Shown here in pieces: positions 57,395 through 64,000 of a stretch of 64,000 nt of DNA. The DNA comes from Terrimonas sp937888905 (GTDB lineage: Bacteria > Bacteroidota > Bacteroidia > Chitinophagales > Chitinophagaceae), in assembly GCA_937888905.1 (NCBI GenBank), contig CALATA010000017.1:186001-250000 (forward strand), in the 5' to 3' direction. The notes beneath the pieces are model-generated. The model searched no databases, was not told the origin of the DNA, and was given only the letters and a program-made list of their open reading frames with translations. The stretch's first letter is position 1. Every line of letters starts with the position of its first letter. Position numbers and translations under genes: made by a program.

Positions 57395-57446
57395 CCGGAC
57401 AAACTGTACATACAGGTCGTCAGGCCTATTATTATGGCATGTCCGG
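57395..57446 (+). promoter_or_regulatory. Nested hairpins in the cusA leader
   Basis: CCGGACA (57395-57401) can pair with TGTCCGG (57440-57446), enclosing CTGTA-CA-TACAG (57404-57415). It lies 17 bases before cusA and may be an operator or leader structure. Confidence 0.3.
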
Positions 57447-57463
57447 TGACATAAACTGTTATT

Positions 57464-60400
57464 ATGCTCAACAGCATTATCCGTTTTTCCATAAAAAATA
57501 AACTGATCATCGGATTGTTTACGTTGGCGCTGATGATCTGGGGTATCTGGAGTGCCACGCGGTTACCCGTGGATGCCGTACCCGACATCACCAACAACCA
57601 GGTGCAGGTGATCACCATCACTCCTACCCTCGCCGCGCAGGAAACCGAGCAACTCGTTACTTATCCCATCGAACAAAGCCTTGCCAATCTGCCCGACATC
57701 GAAGAGATGCGTTCCATCTCGCGTTTCGGCCTGTCCGTGATCACCGTGGTGTTCAGCGACAAAACAGATATTTATTTCGCAAGGCAGTTGATCAACGAAC
57801 GGTTAAAAGAAGCAGAAGAAAGAATTCCTGCCGGACTTGGCAAGCCGGAACTCGCGCCGGTAAGTACCGGCTTGGGTGAAGTATATCAATATGTACTGCA
57901 TCCGAAAAAAGGCGCCGAAGACAAATACTCTGCTATGGACCTGCGCACCATGCAGGACTGGATCGTAGCCCGCCAGCTCTATGGCACACCCGGTGTAGCC
58001 GAAGTAAACAGCTTCGGTGGCCTGCTCAAGCAATACGAAGTAGCCATCAATACAGAACGGCTTAAAGCCATGAACGTAACGATAAGTGAACTATTTTCAG
58101 CGCTGGAGAAAAATAATGCCAATACGGGCGGTGCCTATATCGATAAAAAACCGAATGCTTATTTCATCCGGGGCCTGGGCATCGCCAGCGGTCTTGAAGA
58201 CATCCGCAATATCGTCATCAAACGGGTGAATGCGATTCCGGTATTGGTAAGAGATGTGGCAACTGTTGATCTGGGTAGTGCCGTACGTTACGGCGCGCTT
58301 TCCTTTAACGGAGAAAAAGAAGTAGTGGGCGGGATTGTGATGATGCTCAAAGGCGCCAACTCTGCCGCTGTTGTGCAACGTGTCAAAGAAAAGATGAACA
58401 CCATTCAACGTTCATTGCCGGAAGACGTGATCATTGAACCGTTTCTCGACAGAACCGACCTGGTCGATCGCGCCATCCGAACCGTAAAGACCAACCTCGT
58501 GGAAGGCGCACTGATCGTGATCTTGGTGCTGGTTTTGTTTTTGGGCAATCTGCGCGCCGGGCTGATTGTAGCCTCCGCCATTCCGCTGTCATTATTGTTT
58601 GCGCTGGGCATGATGCACGCCTTTGGCGTAAGCGCCAACCTCATGAGCCTCGGTGCCATTGACTTTGGTCTGATCGTTGACGGTGCCGTGATCATTGTGG
58701 AAGCCACCTTGCATCACCTGGCCATTCGTAAAAACAAACAACCGCTCACGCAGGCACAGATGGATGAAGAGGTTTATCAATCTGCTTCCAAGATCCGTAA
58801 CAGCGCCGCATTTGGCGAGATCATTATTTTGATTGTATACATACCGGTGCTGACATTGGTCGGTATTGAAGGAAAAATGTTCCGCCCGATGGCGCAGACC
58901 GTGAGTTTTGCCATTCTCGGTGCCCTGCTGCTTTCCCTCACCTATATTCCTATGATGTCGGCATTGATCTTACCGAAACGTATTTCCCAAAAAAGATCTG
59001 TATCAGATCGCATGATGAGCTGGCTGGAAAAAAGATATATGCCACTGCTGCAACTGGCCATGCGTTTCCGCAAAGCCGTGATAACCGTTACGGTGGTATT
59101 ATTCATTGCAAGCATCTGGCTCTTCAGCCGCATGGGCGGCGAATTCATTCCGCAGTTGCGCGAAGGTGATTATGCTTTTCACTGCATCCTGCCGCAGGGA
59201 ACTTCGCTGAGCCAGAGCGTTGAAACATCCATGCAGGCAAGCCGCATCATCCGTTCCTTCCCCGAAGTAAAAATGGTGGTAGCCAAAACAGGTTCACCCG
59301 AAGTGCCCACCGACCCCATGCCTCCCGAAGCATCCGATCTGATCATTGTACTGAAACCGGTCAGCGAATGGACAACAACAAAAGACTACAACGAACTGGC
59401 GCGGTTGATCAGTAAAAAACTGGAAACCATTCCCGGTGTTTTCTTCGAAGCCAACCAACCGATACAAATGCGTTTCAATGAACTGATGACCGGCATCCGC
59501 CAGGATGTGGCGGTGAAAATATTCGGAGAAAACATCGACACCTTAGCGAATCTGGCCGGAAAAGTAGCGAAGGTCATCCGCAGCGTGCCCGGCACTTCTG
59601 TTCCGCAAATTGAAAAAACAACAGGTCTCCCGCAGATCACGATCGATTATGACCGGGCAAAACTCGCTTCCTACGGAATGAATGTGGCAGACATCAACCA
59701 GACTGTAAGCACCGCGTTTGCCGGACAATCTGCCGGTGTGATCTATGAAAACGAAAGACAGTTTGACCTGGTGGTGAGGCTCGACAGCGCCAGCCGGCGT
59801 TCACTCGAAGATGTAAGCAATCTTTTTGTATCCCTGCCGGACGGCGGACAAATTCCTTTATCACAATTAGCACGTGTCGAGTTCCGCGAAGGTCCGGCGC
59901 AGATCAGCCGGGAAGATGGCCGCCGGAGAATTGTGATCGGCTTCAACGTTAGCAACCGTGATGTAAGCAGCGTGGTAAAAAATATACAGGAAAAGCTGGA
60001 TGCCGCTTCGCTCCTGCCCACCGGATATTATTATACTTACGGCGGCACATTTGAAAATCTGCAGGAAGCCTCCGGACGATTGAAGATTGCCGTTCCCATT
60101 GCCCTGGCATTGATCTTTGTGTTGCTTTATTTTACGTTCCGCTCTGCCGGAGAGGCCGCTTTGATTTTTACTGCCATTCCCATGAGTGCCATCGGTGGCG
60201 TGTTTGCTTTGTTGCTGCGCGATATGCCTTTCAGCATTTCAGCCGGCGTTGGCTTTATTGCCTTGTTCGGTGTGGCCGTGCTGAATGGAATCGTACTCAT
60301 CAGTACGTTCAATCAATTGCAAAAAGAAGGTGTGCAGGATATCTATCAGCGCGTGATCGAAGGCACACGCATTCGCCTGCGACCCGTATTGATGACCGCC

Positions 60401-61765
60401 ACCGTAGCGTCGCTCGGGTTTATTCCGATGGCTTTGTCTGCCGGCGCAGGCGCCGAAGTACAAAAACCGCTGGCTACCGTTGTAATCGGCGGATTGGTAA
60501 CGGCAACATTTCTTACCCTGTTCGTTTTACCCCTTCTCTATATTTTATTTTACTCCGTAAAAAAGAAAAAAATGAAACCACCGGTTTCCGCACTGATCGC
60601 CGGACTGTTGCTTTCTTTTTCCGCATTGAATGCGCAACAGCGCACCGGCATCGATCCCTTGCTGCAGCAATCGGGCAGCAACCTGCAATACGGCATCAAT
60701 GAGCAGCAGATCAGCCGTTCGCAAACACTTATCCGCAGTGCCGGTATGTTGCCCAAGACCGGTGTATTTGCCGAGAATGAAGACGTACGCCCCAGCGACA
60801 ACAAAGGCATCCTGAAAATCGGCGTTACGCAAAGCATTGCCTGGCCGGGGTTGTACGCTGCACAAAAGAAAGTATACAGCGAAGAGTTGGCCTACTATCA
60901 ACTCAATACCAAACAACTCGATGCCGACATCCGGCGGCGGACGCGCGCGGTATACTATCAATTGTGGTTTTTGCAGGACAAGCAAAAATTATTTGCGCGG
61001 CTGGATAGTTTGTACCGCTCGCTTGCACAGGCGGCCACGCTCAAAGTCAAAACCGGTGATACTCCGGGACTTGACAGCATTGCGGCCAATGTGCGCTTGC
61101 AGGAGATCGAAGCGCAACGCCAGCAGGTAATGAGAGACATGGAAATACAACAACGTGCACTCCAGCAACTGCTGAATACCAACATGGTTTATCTCGCTGA
61201 AGACAAGAAACTTGAAAAGCTGACCCCGCTTGGCGCTATAGATAGTCTGCATCCGCTAATGGCATTGCGGCAGCAGCAGATCGATATTGCGAGCGCCTCT
61301 GTCAATGTGGCCAGGAATGAAAACCGACCGGAATTCTCGGGGCGTTTTTTCAGCCAGCGTCTCTATGGTATGCGTGATCCCTTCAGTGGTTTTTCGGTAA
61401 GCGCGGCATTTCCGCTATTTGGCAGAGGAGCCATGCGGCAAAAAGTCAAAGCGGCGCAGCAGGAAGTAGCAGTGCAGCAAAAGCAACTGGCTTATCAGCA
61501 ACAACTATTTGAGACGGAAAAAGAACAGGCCGCCAAAGAAGTAGAGAAAAATAATTCGTTGCTGAAATTTTATGAAACCGCCGGACTGCGGCAGGCCGAT
61601 GCCATCATCAGTGCAGCAGGACTGGCTTATCGTGCGGGGGAGATCAGCTTTGCAGAATTATCCCAATACCTGAGCCAGGCCATCGATATACAACGGAATT
61701 ACCTGGAGCAATTGAATGCCTACAACCAATCCGTTATTCATTATGATTATTTCCTTCATCCTTAG
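57464..61765 (+). CDS. cusA: CusA/CzcA-type RND heavy-metal pump fused to a TolC-like outer-membrane domain
   Basis: 1433 residues. Residues 1-1036 are a full HME-RND pump: membrane helix near 13-32, two periplasmic lobes, GAIDFGLIVDGAVIIVEATL with the acidic residues of helix 4, and MTATVASLGFIPMALSAGAG. After YSVKKKK, residue M1037 (ATG at 60572) starts MKPPVSALIAGLLLSFSALN-AQQ, a typical signal peptide, then a TolC-like coiled-coil barrel domain to the end. The pump exports Cu+, Ag+ or Zn2+/Co2+/Cd2+ from the periplasm. The fusion is known in Bacteroidota; whether it is cleaved or re-initiated is open. CusB follows after ten bases. Confidence 0.95.
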   Translation: MLNSIIRFSIKNKLIIGLFTLALMIWGIWSATRLPVDAVPDITNNQVQVITITPTLAAQETEQLVTYPIEQSLANLPDIEEMRSISRFGLSVITVVFSDKTDIYFARQLINERLKEAEERIPAGLGKPELAPVSTGLGEVYQYVLHPKKGAEDKYSAMDLRTMQDWIVARQLYGTPGVAEVNSFGGLLKQYEVAINTERLKAMNVTISELFSALEKNNANTGGAYIDKKPNAYFIRGLGIASGLEDIRNIVIKRVNAIPVLVRDVATVDLGSAVRYGALSFNGEKEVVGGIVMMLKGANSAAVVQRVKEKMNTIQRSLPEDVIIEPFLDRTDLVDRAIRTVKTNLVEGALIVILVLVLFLGNLRAGLIVASAIPLSLLFALGMMHAFGVSANLMSLGAIDFGLIVDGAVIIVEATLHHLAIRKNKQPLTQAQMDEEVYQSASKIRNSAAFGEIIILIVYIPVLTLVGIEGKMFRPMAQTVSFAILGALLLSLTYIPMMSALILPKRISQKRSVSDRMMSWLEKRYMPLLQLAMRFRKAVITVTVVLFIASIWLFSRMGGEFIPQLREGDYAFHCILPQGTSLSQSVETSMQASRIIRSFPEVKMVVAKTGSPEVPTDPMPPEASDLIIVLKPVSEWTTTKDYNELARLISKKLETIPGVFFEANQPIQMRFNELMTGIRQDVAVKIFGENIDTLANLAGKVAKVIRSVPGTSVPQIEKTTGLPQITIDYDRAKLASYGMNVADINQTVSTAFAGQSAGVIYENERQFDLVVRLDSASRRSLEDVSNLFVSLPDGGQIPLSQLARVEFREGPAQISREDGRRRIVIGFNVSNRDVSSVVKNIQEKLDAASLLPTGYYYTYGGTFENLQEASGRLKIAVPIALALIFVLLYFTFRSAGEAALIFTAIPMSAIGGVFALLLRDMPFSISAGVGFIALFGVAVLNGIVLISTFNQLQKEGVQDIYQRVIEGTRIRLRPVLMTATVASLGFIPMALSAGAGAEVQKPLATVVIGGLVTATFLTLFVLPLLYILFYSVKKKKMKPPVSALIAGLLLSFSALNAQQRTGIDPLLQQSGSNLQYGINEQQISRSQTLIRSAGMLPKTGVFAENEDVRPSDNKGILKIGVTQSIAWPGLYAAQKKVYSEELAYYQLNTKQLDADIRRRTRAVYYQLWFLQDKQKLFARLDSLYRSLAQAATLKVKTGDTPGLDSIAANVRLQEIEAQRQQVMRDMEIQQRALQQLLNTNMVYLAEDKKLEKLTPLGAIDSLHPLMALRQQQIDIASASVNVARNENRPEFSGRFFSQRLYGMRDPFSGFSVSAAFPLFGRGAMRQKVKAAQQEVAVQQKQLAYQQQLFETEKEQAAKEVEKNNSLLKFYETAGLRQADAIISAAGLAYRAGEISFAELSQYLSQAIDIQRNYLEQLNAYNQSVIHYDYFLHP

Positions 61766-61775
61766 TTCTCCTTTT

Positions 61776-63008
61776 ATGAAAAAATATTTTTTCCCGATAC
61801 TGATCCTTTCATTGGCGCTCTTTTCCTGCGGACAAAAAGATAGTGTTAAGCCTGCGGCACCCGCAGTGCAGGAAGAAGAAGAAACACACAGCGAGCTGAT
61901 CAGTATGACCGGCGAGCAGATCCGTAGTATTGGTTTGCAGACCGGTATTATTGAAGAAAAACAATTGACCGCATCGCTGCGGACGACCGGTGCGTTGAGA
62001 GTGCCGAATCAAAACAAGGCGGTTATCAGTCCCGTTTATGCCGGCTCGATCAAAACCCTGCTGGTGCAACCCGGCAGTCATGTACAAAAAGGGCAGGTAG
62101 TAGCGACCATCAGCAATCCTGATTTTATGCGTACGCAGGAAGACTACCTGACGGTGAATGCGCGGATCCGCCTGGCAGAGCAGGAATACCAGCGTCAGCA
62201 GGAACTCAACCAGGGCAATGCGGGCGCTCTGAAGAATCTGCAGGCGGCAGAAGCCGAGCGGCAAGCACTCCATACGAGGCGGCTGGCTTTGTCGCAACAA
62301 TTGCGGTTGATGGGCATTGACCCGGACAAATTATCCGCAGGTAAACTGATATCCGTTCTCTCCTTGCGCACACCGATATCCGGTGTAGTGAGCACGGTTA
62401 CTGCAAAAATGGGTAGCTATGTGGATGTGAGTACGCCCGTAGCGGAGGTGGTGGACAACAGCCAGTTGCACCTTGATCTTTTTGTTTATGAAAAAGACCT
62501 GAACAAACTGCGCAACAACCAGCGTATTCATTTTACAATGACCAATAATCCCGGTAAAGAATATGACGCCGAGATTTATTCATTGGGATCATCCTTTGAA
62601 GATGAAACAAAAGCGGTGAGCGTGCATGCGCGTGTGATCGGTGATAAGACGGGACTGATCGACGGCATGAGCATCACGGCGCTGATCAGTCTGGATAAAA
62701 TTGCAACACCTGCGGTTCCCTCCGATGCCATCGTAACGTACCAGGGACAGGACTATGTGTTTGTAGTCAATGAACCCGGAGCGAAGAAAGAAGCAACGGG
62801 TCATGGTCATGACCACGAAGAAGCAACGCCAGCCGGAGAAACTGTTTATTTTAAGAAAGTACCCGTTGCGCGTGGCACAACGGAGGTGGGTTATACACAG
62901 ATCACTTTATTGCAGGAAATTCCTGCCAATGCCCGCATTGTAACAAAAGGTGCGTTTTTTGTATTGGCTAAACTGACCAATTCCGGTGAAGACGCACACG
63001 GGCATTAA
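61776..63008 (+). CDS. cusB: RND efflux periplasmic adaptor (CusB-type) lipoprotein
   Basis: 410 residues from the ATG at 61776, the start with lipobox ALFSC (Cys at residue 18). Barrel-sandwich and hairpin regions: VISPVYAGSIKTLLVQPGSH, VQKGQVVATISNPDFM, LRTPISGVVSTVTAKMGSYV and VSTPVAEVVDNSQLHLDLFV. A C-terminal His-rich loop GHGHDHEEATP (about residue 345) may bind metal. It bridges CusA and the outer-membrane part. The frame overlaps no neighbour; the P-ATPase follows after a duplicated leader. Confidence 0.93.
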   Translation: MKKYFFPILILSLALFSCGQKDSVKPAAPAVQEEEETHSELISMTGEQIRSIGLQTGIIEEKQLTASLRTTGALRVPNQNKAVISPVYAGSIKTLLVQPGSHVQKGQVVATISNPDFMRTQEDYLTVNARIRLAEQEYQRQQELNQGNAGALKNLQAAEAERQALHTRRLALSQQLRLMGIDPDKLSAGKLISVLSLRTPISGVVSTVTAKMGSYVDVSTPVAEVVDNSQLHLDLFVYEKDLNKLRNNQRIHFTMTNNPGKEYDAEIYSLGSSFEDETKAVSVHARVIGDKTGLIDGMSITALISLDKIATPAVPSDAIVTYQGQDYVFVVNEPGAKKEATGHGHDHEEATPAGETVYFKKVPVARGTTEVGYTQITLLQEIPANARIVTKGAFFVLAKLTNSGEDAHGH

Positions 63009-63032
63009 TTCAAAAGTCAAAAGTTAAAAGTC

Positions 63033-63356
63033 AAAAAAGTAATAAGTAGTAAGTTTTAAGTTATAGGTATTTTTTGCGCCTTTGCCCCTTATGCAGCTTT
63101 GCGTGATTCCGCGAGGCTTTCACGCAGAGACGCCAAGTAAAGAAGGCGCAAAGCAACATTCACGATTGACCATTCACGTATTGACATCAACATGAAAAAA
63201 GTAATAAGTAGTAAGTTTTAAGTTATAAGTATTTTTTGCGCCTTTGCCTCTTATGCAGCTTTGCGTGAATCCGCGCGGCTTTCACGCAGAGGCGCCAAGT
63301 AAAGAAGGAGCAAAGCTACATTCACGATTGACCATTCACGTATTGACATCAACATG
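63033..63356 (+). repeat. Tandem duplication of a 162-bp leader, including the start codon
   Basis: Copy 1 is 63033-63194 and copy 2 is 63195-63356, with about eight differences. Each holds AAGTAATAAGTAGTAAG words, an imperfect long palindrome (TTTGCGCCTT with AAGGCGCAAA, GCGTGA with TCACGC in copy 1) and ends in CATTCACGTATTGACATCAA then CATG. Copy 1 thus carries a second ATG (63192) that opens a nine-codon frame ending at 63221. The words also occur at 6906, 27302 and 33303. No gene lies in 63009-63353. Confidence 0.9.
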
Positions 63357-64000
63357 AAAAAAATACAACTGAACATCGACCTGCTGTTGCCGGACGTTCC
63401 CGACGAAAAAGACGCCTGTGTCCGCCGCATACTGGAAGAATTAAAAGATGAACCCGGATTGGAGAAAGTGCATGTACTACCGGCGAAGGACGCACAACCC
63501 GCGCAACTTTGTTTACACATTGATACGTCGGTAACCACGATTAAAGAAGTGGAAAAGATCGCGAAGGAAGCGGGCGCACGCATCACGGAACGTTATCGCC
63601 ACCTGTTGCTTGAAGTACGTGGCATTCGCCATCAGCGGCAGACCAGTCTTATTGAAACACAACTACGCAATAAAAAGGGAATACTGGGCGCTTCAGTATC
63701 GGGTACGGGAAATGTCCTGATTGAATACGACAATACGTTAACCAACCGGGATGAAGTAATGCTGTTGTTGAAAAAAGAGGGATTAAGCGTTGTTGAGCCT
63801 GCACAGCAGCAGGCAACGGATGATCATGCACACGCGCACGGAGAAGAAGATCATCACCACGGAGGGCTGCTCGGGCCCAACAGTGAACTATATTTCAGTC
63901 TCATCTGCGGGCTGTTTACCGGCGTGGCATGGGCATTGGAAAAATGGGCGGATGTTCACCCCGGTATCACATTGGCCTTGTTTGGCGTGGCTTACCTGAC
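63354..64000 (+). CDS. Heavy-metal P-type ATPase, N-terminal part (runs off the window)
   Basis: The frame is open from ATG 63354 to the last base, about 215 codons, so the gene continues beyond. Residues 1-60 and 80-140 look like two ferredoxin-fold HMA domains (RHLLLEVRGIRHQRQTSLIE, GASVSGTGNVLIEYDNTLTN) but both lack the CxxC metal site. A His-rich linker DDHAHAHGEEDHHHGG (about 156-171) follows, then ELYFSLICGLFTGVAWAL, the first membrane helix. This matches Zn2+/Cd2+-type P1B ATPases of Bacteroidota. It is co-directional with cusAB, so the locus is a metal-resistance operon. Confidence 0.85.
   Translation, partial: MKKIQLNIDLLLPDVPDEKDACVRRILEELKDEPGLEKVHVLPAKDAQPAQLCLHIDTSVTTIKEVEKIAKEAGARITERYRHLLLEVRGIRHQRQTSLIETQLRNKKGILGASVSGTGNVLIEYDNTLTNRDEVMLLLKKEGLSVVEPAQQQATDDHAHAHGEEDHHHGGLLGPNSELYFSLICGLFTGVAWALEKWADVHPGITLALFGVAYL

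Overview
The window reads as chromosome of a Bacteroidota bacterium, most likely a Chitinophagaceae-type member. Supporting signs are Bacteroidota-style -7 boxes (TAnnTTTG, e.g. 576-583, 867-874, 15841-15848, 57003-57010), the families DUF3810, DUF6660 and DUF177 (next to rpmF-plsX), a CusA pump fused to a TolC-like domain, many SPII lipoproteins, and a polysaccharide operon with a BY-kinase and an UpxY/NusG-like factor. No phage, insertion sequence, rRNA operon or CRISPR array was seen.

Region 1 (1-3500) is a tRNA hotspot. After a truncated glycosyltransferase and a small membrane protein come tRNA-Gly(GCC), four identical 111-bp repeats that each begin with the first 21 nt of tRNA-Leu, the intact tRNA-Leu(UAA), a terminator, a small GIY-YIG nuclease gene, a displaced and hairpin-riddled 3' copy of the same tRNA-Leu, a second terminator and a decayed second GIY-YIG gene. 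A PD-(D/E)XK-like protein lies beside it. I read this as serial insertion of a mini-element into the tRNA D-loop.

Region 2 (3.6-19 kb) is mostly chromosomal backbone: small membrane proteins, a three-gene lipoprotein operon, a small secreted protein enclosed by 16-bp inverted repeats, a PAS-GAF histidine kinase divergent from a single-domain response regulator, VOC and SRPBCC proteins, an S41 peptidase, DUF2130, a phosphopantetheinyl transferase, dcd, DUF3810, and DUF177-rpmF-plsX.

Region 3 (19.1-47 kb) is a long co-directional exopolysaccharide cluster. It holds export lipoprotein, Wzz/BY-kinase, UpxY-like antiterminator, an amino-deoxysugar module (two FdtA-type cupins, GNAT, FkbH-type HAD, acyl carrier protein, DegT aminotransferase), Wzx flippase, Wzy-like polymerase, five glycosyltransferases plus a GT39-like membrane protein and a beta-propeller protein, methyltransferase, asparagine synthase, a heparin-lyase-like lipoprotein, a heparinase II/III protein, an AlgD-like GDP-mannose dehydrogenase and the initiating WcaJ-type phosphosugar transferase. 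Together they imply a Wzx/Wzy-type polymer containing an N-acylated amino-deoxysugar and a uronic acid, with its own lyases.

Region 4 (47-57 kb) holds a class D beta-lactamase, a universal stress protein, a Ca2+-type P-ATPase, an esterase, a degenerate NtrC-like regulator, a DUF892 ferritin-like protein, a DoxD/DoxA fusion and a metallopeptidase. Region 5 (57 kb to the end) is a heavy-metal efflux operon: DUF6660, CusA-TolC fusion, CusB, then a P1B-type ATPase that runs off the window.

A recurring theme is the intergenic DNA. It is built from a few short words (ATGTGAAAATG, CGTGAATCGTGAAT, AAGTAATAAGT and reverse complements) carrying small GC-rich hairpins with TGC/GCA or TTC/GAA loops, or CCCGAA..TTCGGG palindromes. 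Sibling copies with and without the hairpin suggest that the hairpins are themselves insertions.
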